DNA of 64,000 nt from an uncultured Pseudomonadota bacterium (GTDB taxonomy: Bacteria > Myxococcota_A > Bradymonadia > Bradymonadales > Bradymonadaceae). Shown piece after piece: positions 26,629 through 35,779 of this stretch (within the stretch, counting starts at the first letter, position 1; the number at the start of each line of letters is the position of its first letter). The translations under genes and the position numbers were made by a program. The DNA is taken from the NCBI GenBank assembly GCA_913057905.1, contig CAJXPB010000001.1, positions 1,178,001 to 1,242,000 of the forward strand, written 5' to 3'. The notes beneath the pieces are model-generated. The model searched no databases. It was not told the origin of the DNA and was given only the letters and a program-made list of their open reading frames with translations.

Positions 26629-28908
26629 ATGACTCGACTTCTGTCCATCACAACGCGCACGGCGCTGACCGATGCACTGGGTCAGTTATCCTCCGGGAGC
26701 GATACCCTCGAGGCCGCCCGCGTGGTGCGCGTCGACGACTGGCCCTCCGGCCGAGATGCGCTGATCGAGGGGAATTTCGATCTGGCGGTCGTCGACTACG
26801 AGGCGGTCCGGATCGAGGGGCACGACGCATTTATTCAGCTCGACAACATGCTCGGAAAGGCGGGCGCCAAGGGTGTGGTTGCCATCACGAAACCCTCCGC
26901 GCGAGTCGACGAATTCGTCGACAATCTGCCGAACCTGCTCGAATCGATCACCCTGGGCGACACCGCCGAAGAGAGCCGTTCGTCGCTCGTCGAGGTGCTC
27001 GATGCCCACGTCGACCGAGACACCGAACCGGATGCGAGCGCCACGTCGGCACCGACGGTCGTCGACACGACGCTCCCGGAGCTGAGCTCCGGCGAGTTTC
27101 GAGAGGCTTCGTTTTTGCGGGTCCTGCACGCGATTTCCGTCGAAGAAGCAACAGGCGTGCTGACGGTATCGACCGGTGAAATGTCACGGCGCATCCCCTT
27201 GCGTGACGGCGCATTCGTCCGGACCGAAGAGTCGGGGTTTGCTCGCCTCAAATCGATCCCGCCCATCGTCGCCTGGGACGGGGGCACCTGGAGTTTCGAG
27301 GAAGGCGACTCTCCGACGGGGGACGCGGTCCCGATCTGGCGCCACCTGCTGCCAGTTCTCTATCAGCACCTCTCCCAGCAGGAGGCGATGCAGCGGCTGA
27401 TGCCGAATCTCTCCCGGTATGCCGTGGCGACTCAGGAGGGTGAAGAACTCGCCGAGTCGAGCGGTGACGAAGCCCTCGCTGCGTTCTTGAATCAGGCGGA
27501 CGGCGAACGGACCCTGGAGAGCATCCTCTCGAGCCTCGGAGGTTCCAATCCCCGCGGATTTCAATCGGCGTATGTCGGCGTGGAGATCGATGCCGTCCTG
27601 ACGACAGACGAGCCGACCTCCCCGCCTGTGGTTGCGAGCTATCGGCACGTCGAGACCGAGTCCTCGTCGGACCCCCGGGAGCAGCAGGAACGCTCTGAGC
27701 CCGACGAGCCGACCGACCCGGAGCCGATGGAATCGCCGACCATCGGCCGAGCCAACAGTACGTTCGACCGTTCCGTCCCCGAGACCGAGCAGGAGTTGCG
27801 GGAGACCGTCGACGCCTTCCAGCGCGCGACGCCGTACGAGATTTTCGACCTCTGGGAAGGGTGTGGACGCGAGGCCGTCCGTCGACGGTTCTACAAGATG
27901 GTCAAACAACACCATCCCGACTCCTACGGCGGGAACATTTCCTCCGAGGCCAAGTCTCTGGCCCAAAAGGTCTTCATCGAGATCAAGAAGGCGAAGACGC
28001 TGCTCGATGACGTGGAGGATGAACAGACCGTTCCTCCGCCCGGCGAGCGCGACGAGTCGGCGGACGAGGGCCGCCAAGACTCCTCGGAGCAGCCCCGCAG
28101 CGGCCGGCACCGCGTGGACGAGTCGGCGCCGGACTCCACCAAGCAGGCCGGGCAAGGCCCCATCGACGGTGAGGACGCCTATCGGGAGCGACGCGAGCGG
28201 ATCGAACGACTCCGCCAACGCACCCGGACGGCGACGCCGGCCCCCTCGAGCCGAGGGAACTCGACCATCGATGACCTGAAGAATCGCAGTTCGATGGGGG
28301 GCGCCGCCTCCAGTAGCGGTGCCTCGGGACTCGGTAACATCGAGAGCTCGACCGCTGAATCGTCCGACGCGTCGGAACACGAATCGGGCGAAAACCCGCT
28401 CGATCCACCCACCTCGGATGACGAGGCCAAGAAGTATTTCAATCGCGGCTACCGTGCATTCAAACAGAACAACGAACGCAAGGCGCTACACTTCTTTGAG
28501 CGCGCCCACGACTTCGACGCAGACAGTGGGCGATACAAGACGTTTTTTGCATATCTGCTGTTTCTGAACGAACCCGATCGCCGCGACGAAGCTCGGCAGA
28601 TGCTCGAGTCGGCCATCCGGCTCGAAGACCGTCAGACGCTGCCGGACGCACATCTCTTTTTAGGGCGCATTCTGCGTGTTAAAGGTCTACCGAAGCGAGC
28701 AAAGAAGCACTTCGAACGCGCACTCGATCTGAATCCCGCCTCGGTTGAAGCCAAGCGTGAGCTCCGGCTCTTCGAGATGCGGGGGGACGGCTCCTCGAAG
28801 AGTCAGATGGGGAATACGTCCTCAGGCGAGGCCGATGGTGACGACACGTCGTTTCGAGATGATCCAACGGGATACCTCAAAAACCTCCTCAACAAGGACC
28901 TTTTCTGA
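26629..28908 (+). CDS. Receiver-like / DUF4388 (PATAN) / J-domain / TPR protein
   Basis: A predicted 759-residue cytoplasmic co-chaperone. Residues 1-105 resemble a degenerate response-regulator receiver (single Asp in DLAVVDYE). Residues about 150-245 match DUF4388/PATAN (FREASFLRVLHAISVEEATG, VLTVSTGEMSRR). Residues about 398-460 are a J-domain with intact HPD in KQHHPDSYGG, preceded by ATPYEIFDLWEG. After a charged linker, residues about 598-710 contain TPR-like repeats (FNRGYRAFKQNNERKALHFF, FLGRILRVKGLPKRAKKHF). The HPD motif means it should stimulate an Hsp70, and a lidless dnaK follows 55 bases later. The ATG is chosen over an in-frame GTG at 26608; neither has a strong SD. Confidence 0.87.
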   Translation: MTRLLSITTRTALTDALGQLSSGSDTLEAARVVRVDDWPSGRDALIEGNFDLAVVDYEAVRIEGHDAFIQLDNMLGKAGAKGVVAITKPSARVDEFVDNLPNLLESITLGDTAEESRSSLVEVLDAHVDRDTEPDASATSAPTVVDTTLPELSSGEFREASFLRVLHAISVEEATGVLTVSTGEMSRRIPLRDGAFVRTEESGFARLKSIPPIVAWDGGTWSFEEGDSPTGDAVPIWRHLLPVLYQHLSQQEAMQRLMPNLSRYAVATQEGEELAESSGDEALAAFLNQADGERTLESILSSLGGSNPRGFQSAYVGVEIDAVLTTDEPTSPPVVASYRHVETESSSDPREQQERSEPDEPTDPEPMESPTIGRANSTFDRSVPETEQELRETVDAFQRATPYEIFDLWEGCGREAVRRRFYKMVKQHHPDSYGGNISSEAKSLAQKVFIEIKKAKTLLDDVEDEQTVPPPGERDESADEGRQDSSEQPRSGRHRVDESAPDSTKQAGQGPIDGEDAYRERRERIERLRQRTRTATPAPSSRGNSTIDDLKNRSSMGGAASSSGASGLGNIESSTAESSDASEHESGENPLDPPTSDDEAKKYFNRGYRAFKQNNERKALHFFERAHDFDADSGRYKTFFAYLLFLNEPDRRDEARQMLESAIRLEDRQTLPDAHLFLGRILRVKGLPKRAKKHFERALDLNPASVEAKRELRLFEMRGDGSSKSQMGNTSSGEADGDDTSFRDDPTGYLKNLLNKDLF

Positions 28909-28963
28909 TAGAACAGGGTCCCGACCGACCAACTTGTTTCCTAGCTGGGCACGGTAGAGTATT

Positions 28964-30538
28964 ATGAGCAAGATCATTGGCATCGACCTTGGCACGACGA
29001 ACTCCTGTGTGGCGGTGATGGATGGGGACGATCCGCTCGTGCTTCCCAATGACGAAGGGTCTCGTACAACCCCTTCGATCGTCGGGTTCACCGAGGATGA
29101 CGAACCGTTCGTCGGCCAGCAGGCCAAACGACAGGCGGTCGTGAACCCGGAGCAGACCATCTCGGACGTCAAACGTCTGATGGGACAAAAATACGACTCC
29201 GAGCACGTGCGCCGGCACGACGAGATCTATCCGTACGAAATCGAGGAGAACACGAACGGAGACGCCTGGGTCAAGGTCAATGGTCAGGAATACAGCCCTC
29301 AGGAGATCTCGGGGATGATCCTGACCAAAATGCGCACCGTCGCCGAAGACTACTACGGCGAAGAGATCACCGAGGCGGTCATCACGGCGCCGGCCTACTT
29401 CAACGATGCGCAACGTAACGCGACGAAGGCCGCCGGAAAGATCGCCGGATTGGAAGTCCGTCGCATCATCAATGAGCCGACCGCCGCCGCCCTGGCCTAC
29501 GGATTCTCACGCGACGAAGAAGCGACGCTTGCGGTCTTCGACCTGGGCGGCGGCACCTTCGACGTCTCGATCCTCGGCATCCAAGAAGGCGTCTTCGAGG
29601 TCATCTCCACGGCCGGGGACAACGCTCTGGGAGGCGGCGACTTCGACCGCTGTATCCTGGAGCATCTGATGGATGTCTTCGAAGAGGAGACGGGGATCGA
29701 CGTCTCCGGGGACAACATGGCCCTGCAGAGACTCAAAGAGGCGGCCGAGGAGGCCAAATGCGAACTCTCGACGATGCAGGAGACCAACATCAACCTCCCC
29801 TTCCTCGCCGTCGACGACGACGGCCCGCAACATCTCTCGGTCACCCTCTCGCGCTCACAGCTCAACGAGCTCGTCTTCGACCTTGTCGAACGGCTGGAGG
29901 GGCCCTGCAAGACAGCGCTCGACAACGCCGGGATGACTGCCGAGGACCTCGATGATGTCCTGCTCGTCGGGGGAATGACCCGCATGCCGCTGGTCCAGGA
30001 GAAGGTCGAAGAGATCTTCGAGATGAAGCCGCGTAAGGACCTGAATCCCGACGAAGTGGTCGCGATGGGAGCGGCCATCCAGTCGGCGATCCTGGAGGGT
30101 GAACTCCGTGAGGTCATCCTGCTCGACGTCACGCCGATGGCACTCGGCATCCGAGTCGAAGGGGACAGATTCAGTCCCATCATCCCAAAAAACACCTCCA
30201 TTCCGACTCAGGAGCGCAAGGTCTTTACGACCACCGAAGACGATCAGTCGATCGTCACCATCGCGGTCCTTCAGGGCACCAGCGAGAAGGCGGCCGAGAA
30301 TGAACTCCTGGGCATGTTCAACCTGACCGGCATTCCCTCCGCGCCGGCCGGGCAACCGCGCATCGAAGTCGCCTTCGACATCGACACCGATGGCATCGTC
30401 CATGTGTCGGCGCGCGACAAGAAGACCGATCGGGAACAGTCCGTCAAAGTCGAGGGTTACTCGGGCCTGTCGGACGAGGAACTCCAGAGAGCCACCAAAC
30501 GAAATGCCGATCGGATGGATGCCGTCGGCGCCGAGTAG
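28964..30538 (+). CDS. dnaK: DnaK (Hsp70) paralogue lacking the C-terminal lid
   Basis: A 524-residue Hsp70. The nucleotide-binding domain is complete: GIDLGTTNSCVAV, VITAPAYFNDAQRNATK, IINEPTAAALAYGF, FDLGGGTFDVSIL and VLLVGGMTRMPLVQ. The linker VILLDVTPMALGI and the beta-sandwich substrate-binding domain follow. The protein stops at GLSDEELQRATKRNADRMDA, just inside helix A of the lid, whereas standard DnaK has about 610-640 residues. No lid coding sequence continues in another frame after the stop, so this is a natural truncation rather than a frameshift. It sits directly after a J-domain gene, its likely partner. A full-length housekeeping dnaK presumably lies elsewhere. Confidence 0.92.
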   Translation: MSKIIGIDLGTTNSCVAVMDGDDPLVLPNDEGSRTTPSIVGFTEDDEPFVGQQAKRQAVVNPEQTISDVKRLMGQKYDSEHVRRHDEIYPYEIEENTNGDAWVKVNGQEYSPQEISGMILTKMRTVAEDYYGEEITEAVITAPAYFNDAQRNATKAAGKIAGLEVRRIINEPTAAALAYGFSRDEEATLAVFDLGGGTFDVSILGIQEGVFEVISTAGDNALGGGDFDRCILEHLMDVFEEETGIDVSGDNMALQRLKEAAEEAKCELSTMQETNINLPFLAVDDDGPQHLSVTLSRSQLNELVFDLVERLEGPCKTALDNAGMTAEDLDDVLLVGGMTRMPLVQEKVEEIFEMKPRKDLNPDEVVAMGAAIQSAILEGELREVILLDVTPMALGIRVEGDRFSPIIPKNTSIPTQERKVFTTTEDDQSIVTIAVLQGTSEKAAENELLGMFNLTGIPSAPAGQPRIEVAFDIDTDGIVHVSARDKKTDREQSVKVEGYSGLSDEELQRATKRNADRMDAVGAE

Positions 30539-30559
30539 GCAGGATGGACCCTCGAGGCT

Positions 30560-30745
30560 TCTTGCCAACTCTGTGCTCGAATGACACAAGCGATCCTGCA
30601 GTCGGGGAACCCGGTGAGACTCCGGGACGGACGCGCCACTGTATGCAGAACAGACGTAAGCCGGCGACCTTTTCGCCGCGCCACGGCGGTCGACGACCGC
30701 TGGAAGGCACGCTGCAAGTCAGGATATCCGACCGCAGGACAGACG
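30560..30745 (+). promoter_or_regulatory. Cobalamin riboswitch controlling the btuB operon
   Basis: The plus strand carries GGGGAACCCGGTGAGACTCC, GGGACGGACGCGCCACTGTA and, about 70 bases later, the B12 box AAGTCAGGATATCCGACC (30716-30733), the ordered hallmark of a cobalamin aptamer. It ends about 45-55 bases before the GTG start of btuB. No terminator-type T-run separates them, so sequestration of the translation start is the likely output. It fills the 250-base gap between dnaK and btuB. The outer limits are approximate. Confidence 0.93.
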
Positions 30746-30788
30746 AAATTCCGATGGCTCTTCGCGCTCTGAGAGCAACACTATTTCT

Positions 30789-32903
30789 GTGCCACCCCTC
30801 CATTCTGATCCGGGGAAGGCACCGGCCTCGGGTCGACTGACCCGCCTCCTTGGCTTCGCCGGGCCGGCGTGCCTCGTCGTTGCCGTCGGGCTCGGGCTCT
30901 CCTCTCCGCAGCCGACCTTCGCTGCATCGGATACGACGTCGGACGGCGAAAAGACCGAAGATGAAGAGGCCGACCTCCCGACCGTCGAAACTATCGTCCC
31001 TCCACAGCAACAGACCCAAGACCCGCGACATCCGTCCGGCTGGGTGAGCCGTCTGGAGCTCGACGACCTCTTTGGAGACGGCGAGAGTCTCGGTGAGTCG
31101 GTCCGTTCCGTCCCGGGTGTGAACGTCCAGGAGTCGGGCGGCCTCGGACAACCCTCCCGTGCCAGCGTCCGAGGGGGCAATCCGCGCCAGATGCCCGTGT
31201 TGCTCAACGGGGTCGACATCGGAGCCCCCTCCGGTCGCGGATTTGACATCGGCACACTCTCCACAGTCGGATTCGACCATCTCGACATCTACCGCGGGAG
31301 TGCCGCGTCGATCCATGGGTCGGGCGCGTTGACCGGGGCCATGAACCTGGAGATCGCCCCCCCCGACGATCCCGGCACATCGGTCTATGCTCAGAGCCTG
31401 GCCGGCAGCTACGACGTGTGGGGCCTCGGCGCCGGAGCGAGCGTCGTCCACGAGGGCGGAGGATTCGAGTTCGATGCGTCGTGGCGAACCGGCGACGGCA
31501 ACTACCCGTTCGTCGACGACCAGGGAAGCTCGCGGATCCGTGTCAACAACGACCATCGGCAGATCGCTCTGGTCGGGACCGGGGAAGCGGGCCTGTCGGG
31601 ACAGTCCCCAGAGGAACACGGCATCGATGCCACGATGATGTATGCCTCGAGTCGACGGGGCACCCCCGGCCCCAGCGAGTTTCAGGCGGCTTTCTCGGAG
31701 GCCCGTACAGAGACGGAACACCTCGCCTTCGTCGGCGGCTGGCAACAGCGAAGTATCGCATCCGGCCCCCGTGGACTGCTCGACCTCGAGGCGGACCTCG
31801 GACTGACCCGACGCTCCCTCGAATACTCCAACCCACAGCCGTTCATCGGGGAAGAGCCGATCCGAAACACCACGGATCACTGGGCGGCTGACGCCTCGAT
31901 CACGGCCAAGGGCTTCATCGAGTCCGGCCACATCGTCCACGCGTCGGTCGGCGCTCGAGTGGGGCGATACGTGGCAGACTACCGGGGGGGAACCGACTCC
32001 ACGCTCGAGGCCACGCGGTTTACGGCGTCTGTCGGCCTCTCGGAGGAGTGGCTGCTCTTCGACGACAAACTTAGCCTCATCGCAGGCCTTCGGGCCGAAT
32101 TCGTCGATGGGCGCCAGCGCGTCTATGTCCCGTGGATTCCCTCGGGCGGCCTCATCTGGCGGGCGCTCGACTGGCTCAGACTCAAGACCAACATCGCCAG
32201 GACGCATCGCGTGCCGGATTTCGATGAACTCTACCTCCGAACCGAAACCATCCGGGGGAATCCATCGTTGAATCCGGAGCGCGCCCTGCAGGTCGACGGG
32301 GGAGTCGAGGTGGGAACCGATCAGTGGCCGGTCACCGGTTCGGTCACCGGGTTTCACAGCGACATCCGGCAATCGATCCTCTTTTTGCCCGAGACCGCCT
32401 ATCTGTACCGGGCCACCAACCTCTCCGGGGCGCGAAGCACCGGGGTTGAATCGACACTGCGCGCAGAACCGACTCGATGGCTGCGAGCCCGAGGAAACTA
32501 CACCTTTACCGACGCGCATCTGGACGCCACTCCGGACGTTCAACTTCCGCACCGACCGCGCCATCAAGGCTCGGGGCGTCTGTCGGTGCACCTGGCGAAG
32601 CTCCCCGCCCTGTCGGACTGGAACAATCTGCGTGCGCTGACACTGACCGCCTCCGGCTGGGGTCGCAGTCAGGTGCAACTCGACAACTTCGGCAACTTGA
32701 GCAACCGACCCTACTGGCAAGTCGACCTGGGGGTTGAGGTACAACCACTCCCCTGGTTGAGCGCCTCCCTGAGGTTCCAGAACATCACCGACAACCGCTG
32801 GGGCGCCGATTCCCTGCAGCGTCCCCTGCCGGGCCGTTCCCTCTACGGCTCCATTCGGATTTTCCACGATTCCGCCGCCTCAAAAGAAAAGACGACGCAA
32901 TGA
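30789..32903 (+). CDS. btuB: TonB-dependent vitamin B12 receptor BtuB
   Basis: A 704-residue outer-membrane transporter starting with GTG; no nearby ATG gives a signal peptide. A hydrophobic leader (LVVAVGLGLSS) precedes an acidic stretch with VETIVPPQ, a possible TonB box region. The plug follows (VRSVPGVNVQESGGLG, ASVRGGNPRQMPVLLNGVDI, LTGAMNLEI), then a 22-strand-type barrel with IARTHRVPDFDELYLR, GNPSLNPERALQVDGGVE and a terminal aromatic strand GRSLYGSIRIF. The cobalamin riboswitch directly upstream and the adenosyltransferase downstream define the substrate as a cobamide. The stop overlaps the next gene by ATGA. Uptake across the inner membrane (BtuFCD) is not encoded in this window. 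Confidence 0.92.
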   Translation: MPPLHSDPGKAPASGRLTRLLGFAGPACLVVAVGLGLSSPQPTFAASDTTSDGEKTEDEEADLPTVETIVPPQQQTQDPRHPSGWVSRLELDDLFGDGESLGESVRSVPGVNVQESGGLGQPSRASVRGGNPRQMPVLLNGVDIGAPSGRGFDIGTLSTVGFDHLDIYRGSAASIHGSGALTGAMNLEIAPPDDPGTSVYAQSLAGSYDVWGLGAGASVVHEGGGFEFDASWRTGDGNYPFVDDQGSSRIRVNNDHRQIALVGTGEAGLSGQSPEEHGIDATMMYASSRRGTPGPSEFQAAFSEARTETEHLAFVGGWQQRSIASGPRGLLDLEADLGLTRRSLEYSNPQPFIGEEPIRNTTDHWAADASITAKGFIESGHIVHASVGARVGRYVADYRGGTDSTLEATRFTASVGLSEEWLLFDDKLSLIAGLRAEFVDGRQRVYVPWIPSGGLIWRALDWLRLKTNIARTHRVPDFDELYLRTETIRGNPSLNPERALQVDGGVEVGTDQWPVTGSVTGFHSDIRQSILFLPETAYLYRATNLSGARSTGVESTLRAEPTRWLRARGNYTFTDAHLDATPDVQLPHRPRHQGSGRLSVHLAKLPALSDWNNLRALTLTASGWGRSQVQLDNFGNLSNRPYWQVDLGVEVQPLPWLSASLRFQNITDNRWGADSLQRPLPGRSLYGSIRIFHDSAASKEKTTQ

Positions 32904-34114
32904 ATAGGACCTGTCGACAATGCACGCCGGGATGGACACGGATGCTCCTGCTGGCCTGCGTCGGAGCCCTCTGGCTCGCAGCCTGTGGGGAGCCCATGGC
33001 GTCGGCTCGGACATTCGACGGAAGTCCCCCAATCTGTCAGGAAGGCTCGGACTTTCCCTCCGGACGGGTCGACCCCGATTTCCAGACCATCGGCCCCACG
33101 AGCAACGCCGTTCGGCGCAGCGACGACGCACTCTGGATCGTCGAGAGCGGCTCGAACACCGTGTCGCGATTCGACCTTCAAAAACAGAAGCTCCAGCGCG
33201 GCTTCATCGATGTCGGCGAGGGTCGAAACCCCTACGACATCGCCGTCGACTCATCGGCTCACAGGGCCTACATCACAAACTGGCTGTCGAGTACGGTCTC
33301 GGTCGCCGACACCGAGACGGGTCGGGTCATCGATGAACTCTCGTTCGAGACCTTCGACTTTCCGCAAGGCATCGAGGTCACCGAAGACTTCCTCTACGTC
33401 ACGAACGTCCACTTTCGCGGAGGGGACGATGCATCGGCGTTTGAACCCGGGACGGTCACGATCATCGACCGGGCCGACCATACGGTCCTCCGAACCGTTG
33501 AGACCGAGTTCAAAAACCCACAGTTCGTGCGGGCTATCGAGTCTCCCGACGGGCCGCGATTGGCCATCGTCAGTTCGGGGGTTATCACGCGTTCGGCCGA
33601 CCTCGCCTCCGATGGCGGACTCGAACTCTGGAAGCCGTATCGATCCGGCGAATCCGTCGACCGAACGACACATCCCCTGCCAGTCGAGAGCGATGCATCC
33701 GGGCAACCTCGAATCGGCGCCCCCGGCCGACCGCTGCCAGCACCCGACGGTTCGCACCTTTACTTCACAAGTGCGACGGCTCCGGTGGTCTTCAAGTTCG
33801 ACCTGCAATCCGATACGTGGAACCGTGGCACGCAGAATCCCATCGAACTCTACGAGAGCCGGGCCGATACGCTCCACCATGGTGCCTTCGGGCCCGAAGG
33901 CCTGCTTTGGGTGACGGCCTTCAATCGCGACAGCCTCTACGTTATCGATCCGGCCTGTGATGGCGTACTCGCCGATTCGATTCCGCTGGACGCAACCGAC
34001 GCTCTCCTCGAAGGTCCGCACGGCATTCAAGTGGCCCGCACTGGCGAAACCCGTTATGCGTACTACATTATGAGCAGGGCGAATGCGCTGGGCCGATTGC
34101 AACTTGATCCATAA
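32900..34114 (+). CDS. Beta-propeller lipoprotein, BtuG-like candidate B12-binding surface protein
   Basis: A 404-residue lipoprotein with lipobox LAAC. It consists of YncE-type propeller repeats: WIVESGSNTVSRFDLQ, NPYDIAVDSSAHRAYITNW, NTVS/STVSVADTETGRV, then HLYFTSATAPVVFKFDL and LWVTAFNRDSLYVIDP near the C-terminus. It overlaps btuB by ATGA and is therefore made with it. In Bacteroidetes BtuG is a lipid-anchored seven-bladed propeller of similar size that binds B12 tightly on top of BtuB. Gene order, anchor, fold and regulation match, so I infer an analogous role here. Sequence similarity to BtuG itself has not been tested. Confidence 0.82.
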   Translation: MNRTCRQCTPGWTRMLLLACVGALWLAACGEPMASARTFDGSPPICQEGSDFPSGRVDPDFQTIGPTSNAVRRSDDALWIVESGSNTVSRFDLQKQKLQRGFIDVGEGRNPYDIAVDSSAHRAYITNWLSSTVSVADTETGRVIDELSFETFDFPQGIEVTEDFLYVTNVHFRGGDDASAFEPGTVTIIDRADHTVLRTVETEFKNPQFVRAIESPDGPRLAIVSSGVITRSADLASDGGLELWKPYRSGESVDRTTHPLPVESDASGQPRIGAPGRPLPAPDGSHLYFTSATAPVVFKFDLQSDTWNRGTQNPIELYESRADTLHHGAFGPEGLLWVTAFNRDSLYVIDPACDGVLADSIPLDATDALLEGPHGIQVARTGETRYAYYIMSRANALGRLQLDP

Positions 34115-34137
34115 CCTCTTTCCAACCCCGAGACTCC

Positions 34138-34788
34138 ATGTCAGACAAGGAATTCAAAGACCCGGAACTCGCTATCAATCGCGTATACACGCGCCGTGGC
34201 GACGAAGGTTCGACTCAGTTGACCGGTGGTCAGACCGTCAAGAAGTCGGAGCCGCGCATCGCCGCGTACGGCACCGTCGACGAACTCAACAGCCTCATCG
34301 GCTCTGCCCGCCAGGTCATCATCGACGACTACGCCCACGATGTCGGCTTCCAGAACCTCGCCAACACCCTGCTGCACGTGCAGCACGAGCTCTTCAACCT
34401 GGGAAGTGTATTGGCGACTCTGCCCGAGGACGTCGGCGAGCAGATGCCGCGCATCACTCCTGAAGATATCGAGGAGCTCGAAGCGAGCATCGACGAATAC
34501 AACGAGGAACTGCCAGAGCTGCGCTCCTTCGTGCTTCCGGGAGGCAGTCGCCTGAACGTCGAACTTCACAAGGCCCGTACGGTCTGTCGGCGCGCCGAAC
34601 GATGCGTGGTGGCACTCGCCGAGAGCGGCGGCGAAGTCAATCCCGACGCAAAGACCTACCTCAACCGTCTCAGTGATGCTCTGTTTGTTTGGAGTCGCTG
34701 GGTCGTCGTCGTCCACGACCACAACGAAGAGGTCCTCTGGGACCCGAACGTCTCCTCGGACGATCCCGACGGCTCGAACGCCGGCTGA
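34138..34788 (+). CDS. pduO: ATP:cob(I)alamin adenosyltransferase, PduO type
   Basis: A 216-residue cytoplasmic enzyme that transfers the adenosyl group of ATP to cob(I)alamin, making AdoCbl. The N-terminal TRRGDEGSTQLTGGQTV is the ATP-binding signature, followed by RIAAYGTVDELNSLIGSAR. The C-terminal catalytic block contains FVLPGGSRLNVELHKARTVC, RRAERCVVAL and LNRLSDALFVWSRWVV. The length fits the PduO/MMAB family (about 180-230). It lies 23 bases after the propeller lipoprotein gene in the riboswitch-controlled operon and would supply the cofactor for the ribonucleotide reductase and aminomutase suggested elsewhere in the window. Confidence 0.94.
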   Translation: MSDKEFKDPELAINRVYTRRGDEGSTQLTGGQTVKKSEPRIAAYGTVDELNSLIGSARQVIIDDYAHDVGFQNLANTLLHVQHELFNLGSVLATLPEDVGEQMPRITPEDIEELEASIDEYNEELPELRSFVLPGGSRLNVELHKARTVCRRAERCVVALAESGGEVNPDAKTYLNRLSDALFVWSRWVVVVHDHNEEVLWDPNVSSDDPDGSNAG

Positions 34789-34894
34789 AATCGCCGATTC
34801 GGCTCAAAGTCAGTGGCCACACACTCGGTCGACCTTGATAGATTTTTGATGAGTAATGGATAGTGTTTCGCTACTGGGACCGCAGGTACAGACC

Positions 34895-35779
34895 ATGAAG
34901 AAACGATACCAGAGCCCGTTGGTTCTGTTGGTGACCGTATTGTTCGCCCTGGCCGCTACGACGGGATGCGTCGGCAAAAAGAAGTACGAAGCGGCCGTCC
35001 AGGACCGCGAGAATCTGAAAGTTGAACTGGCCAAGACCAAAAAGTCGGCCTCCGAGACCGAAGCCGAGCTGCAGGCACGGATCGACGCCCTCGAGGATCG
35101 GATCACGCAGCTCAAGGACCGAATCGACCAACTCGAGACGACAAAGGCCGACCTGGAGACGAAGATCGAGGAGTTGAACGGGACGCTGAAGATGTATGAG
35201 TCCGAGCACGGGACCCTGGAGGAGCGGCTGAAGGCGACAAAAGGGGAGCTCGCCGAGCTGCGAGAGGAGCAGCGCAAACAACAGGCGCGCCTCGAGCGCT
35301 ACCGCGACCTGGCTCGACGACTCGCCGAGACCTTCCAGTCCGGTCAACTGTCGGTGAAGGTCCGCGACGGCAAGATGGTCATCGAGATGAGTGATGACGT
35401 CCTCTTTGACTCCGGCCGCGCCCGCATCAACGACAACGGGCGAGACGTCCTCAAGCAGCTCGCTGGCGTGCTGCAAGACCTCAAAGACCGAGAGTTCCTC
35501 GTCGCCGGCCATACGGACGACGTGCCGATCGGCTCGTCCCAGTTTCAAGACAACTGGGAACTGTCGACTGCCCGGTCGACCAACGTCGTTCGCTATCTGG
35601 CCGAAGAGGGCGTTCCCCCCGAGACACTGGCGGCCGCCGGATACAGCAAGTACGACCCGATCGCTTCGAACAAATCCGACCAAGGGCGCGCCAAAAACCG
35701 CCGCATCGAGATCATCCTGATGCCCAAGCTCGAGGAACTCCCGGAGCTTCCCTCCGACATCGTCGAAGGCTCACAATGA
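34895..35779 (+). CDS. OmpA/Pal-type peptidoglycan-binding lipoprotein with coiled coil
   Basis: A 294-residue lipoprotein. The ATG of MKKRYQSP gives a signal peptide with lipobox AATTGC. Residues about 35-140 are a long charged coiled coil (EDRITQLKDRIDQLETT). The C-terminal OmpA domain, about 160-280, contains DDVLFDSGRARIND, FLVAGHTDDVPIGSS, ELSTARSTNVVRYLAEEG and SDQGRAKNRRIEI, including the Asp and Arg used to bind diaminopimelate. It should tether the outer membrane to peptidoglycan, with the coiled coil spanning the periplasm. It overlaps the next lipoprotein gene by ATGA. Confidence 0.9.
   Translation: MKKRYQSPLVLLVTVLFALAATTGCVGKKKYEAAVQDRENLKVELAKTKKSASETEAELQARIDALEDRITQLKDRIDQLETTKADLETKIEELNGTLKMYESEHGTLEERLKATKGELAELREEQRKQQARLERYRDLARRLAETFQSGQLSVKVRDGKMVIEMSDDVLFDSGRARINDNGRDVLKQLAGVLQDLKDREFLVAGHTDDVPIGSSQFQDNWELSTARSTNVVRYLAEEGVPPETLAAAGYSKYDPIASNKSDQGRAKNRRIEIILMPKLEELPELPSDIVEGSQ

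Noticed and set aside
30536-30700. Possible frameshift removing the lid of DnaK
   Set aside because: Translations after the stop in other frames show no lid-like helix, and a riboswitch begins almost immediately, so the short protein appears genuine.
30539-32867. Minus-strand open frame of about 800 codons opposite btuB
   Set aside because: It spans the riboswitch and the dnaK-btuB junction and has no recognisable domain; btuB is well supported.
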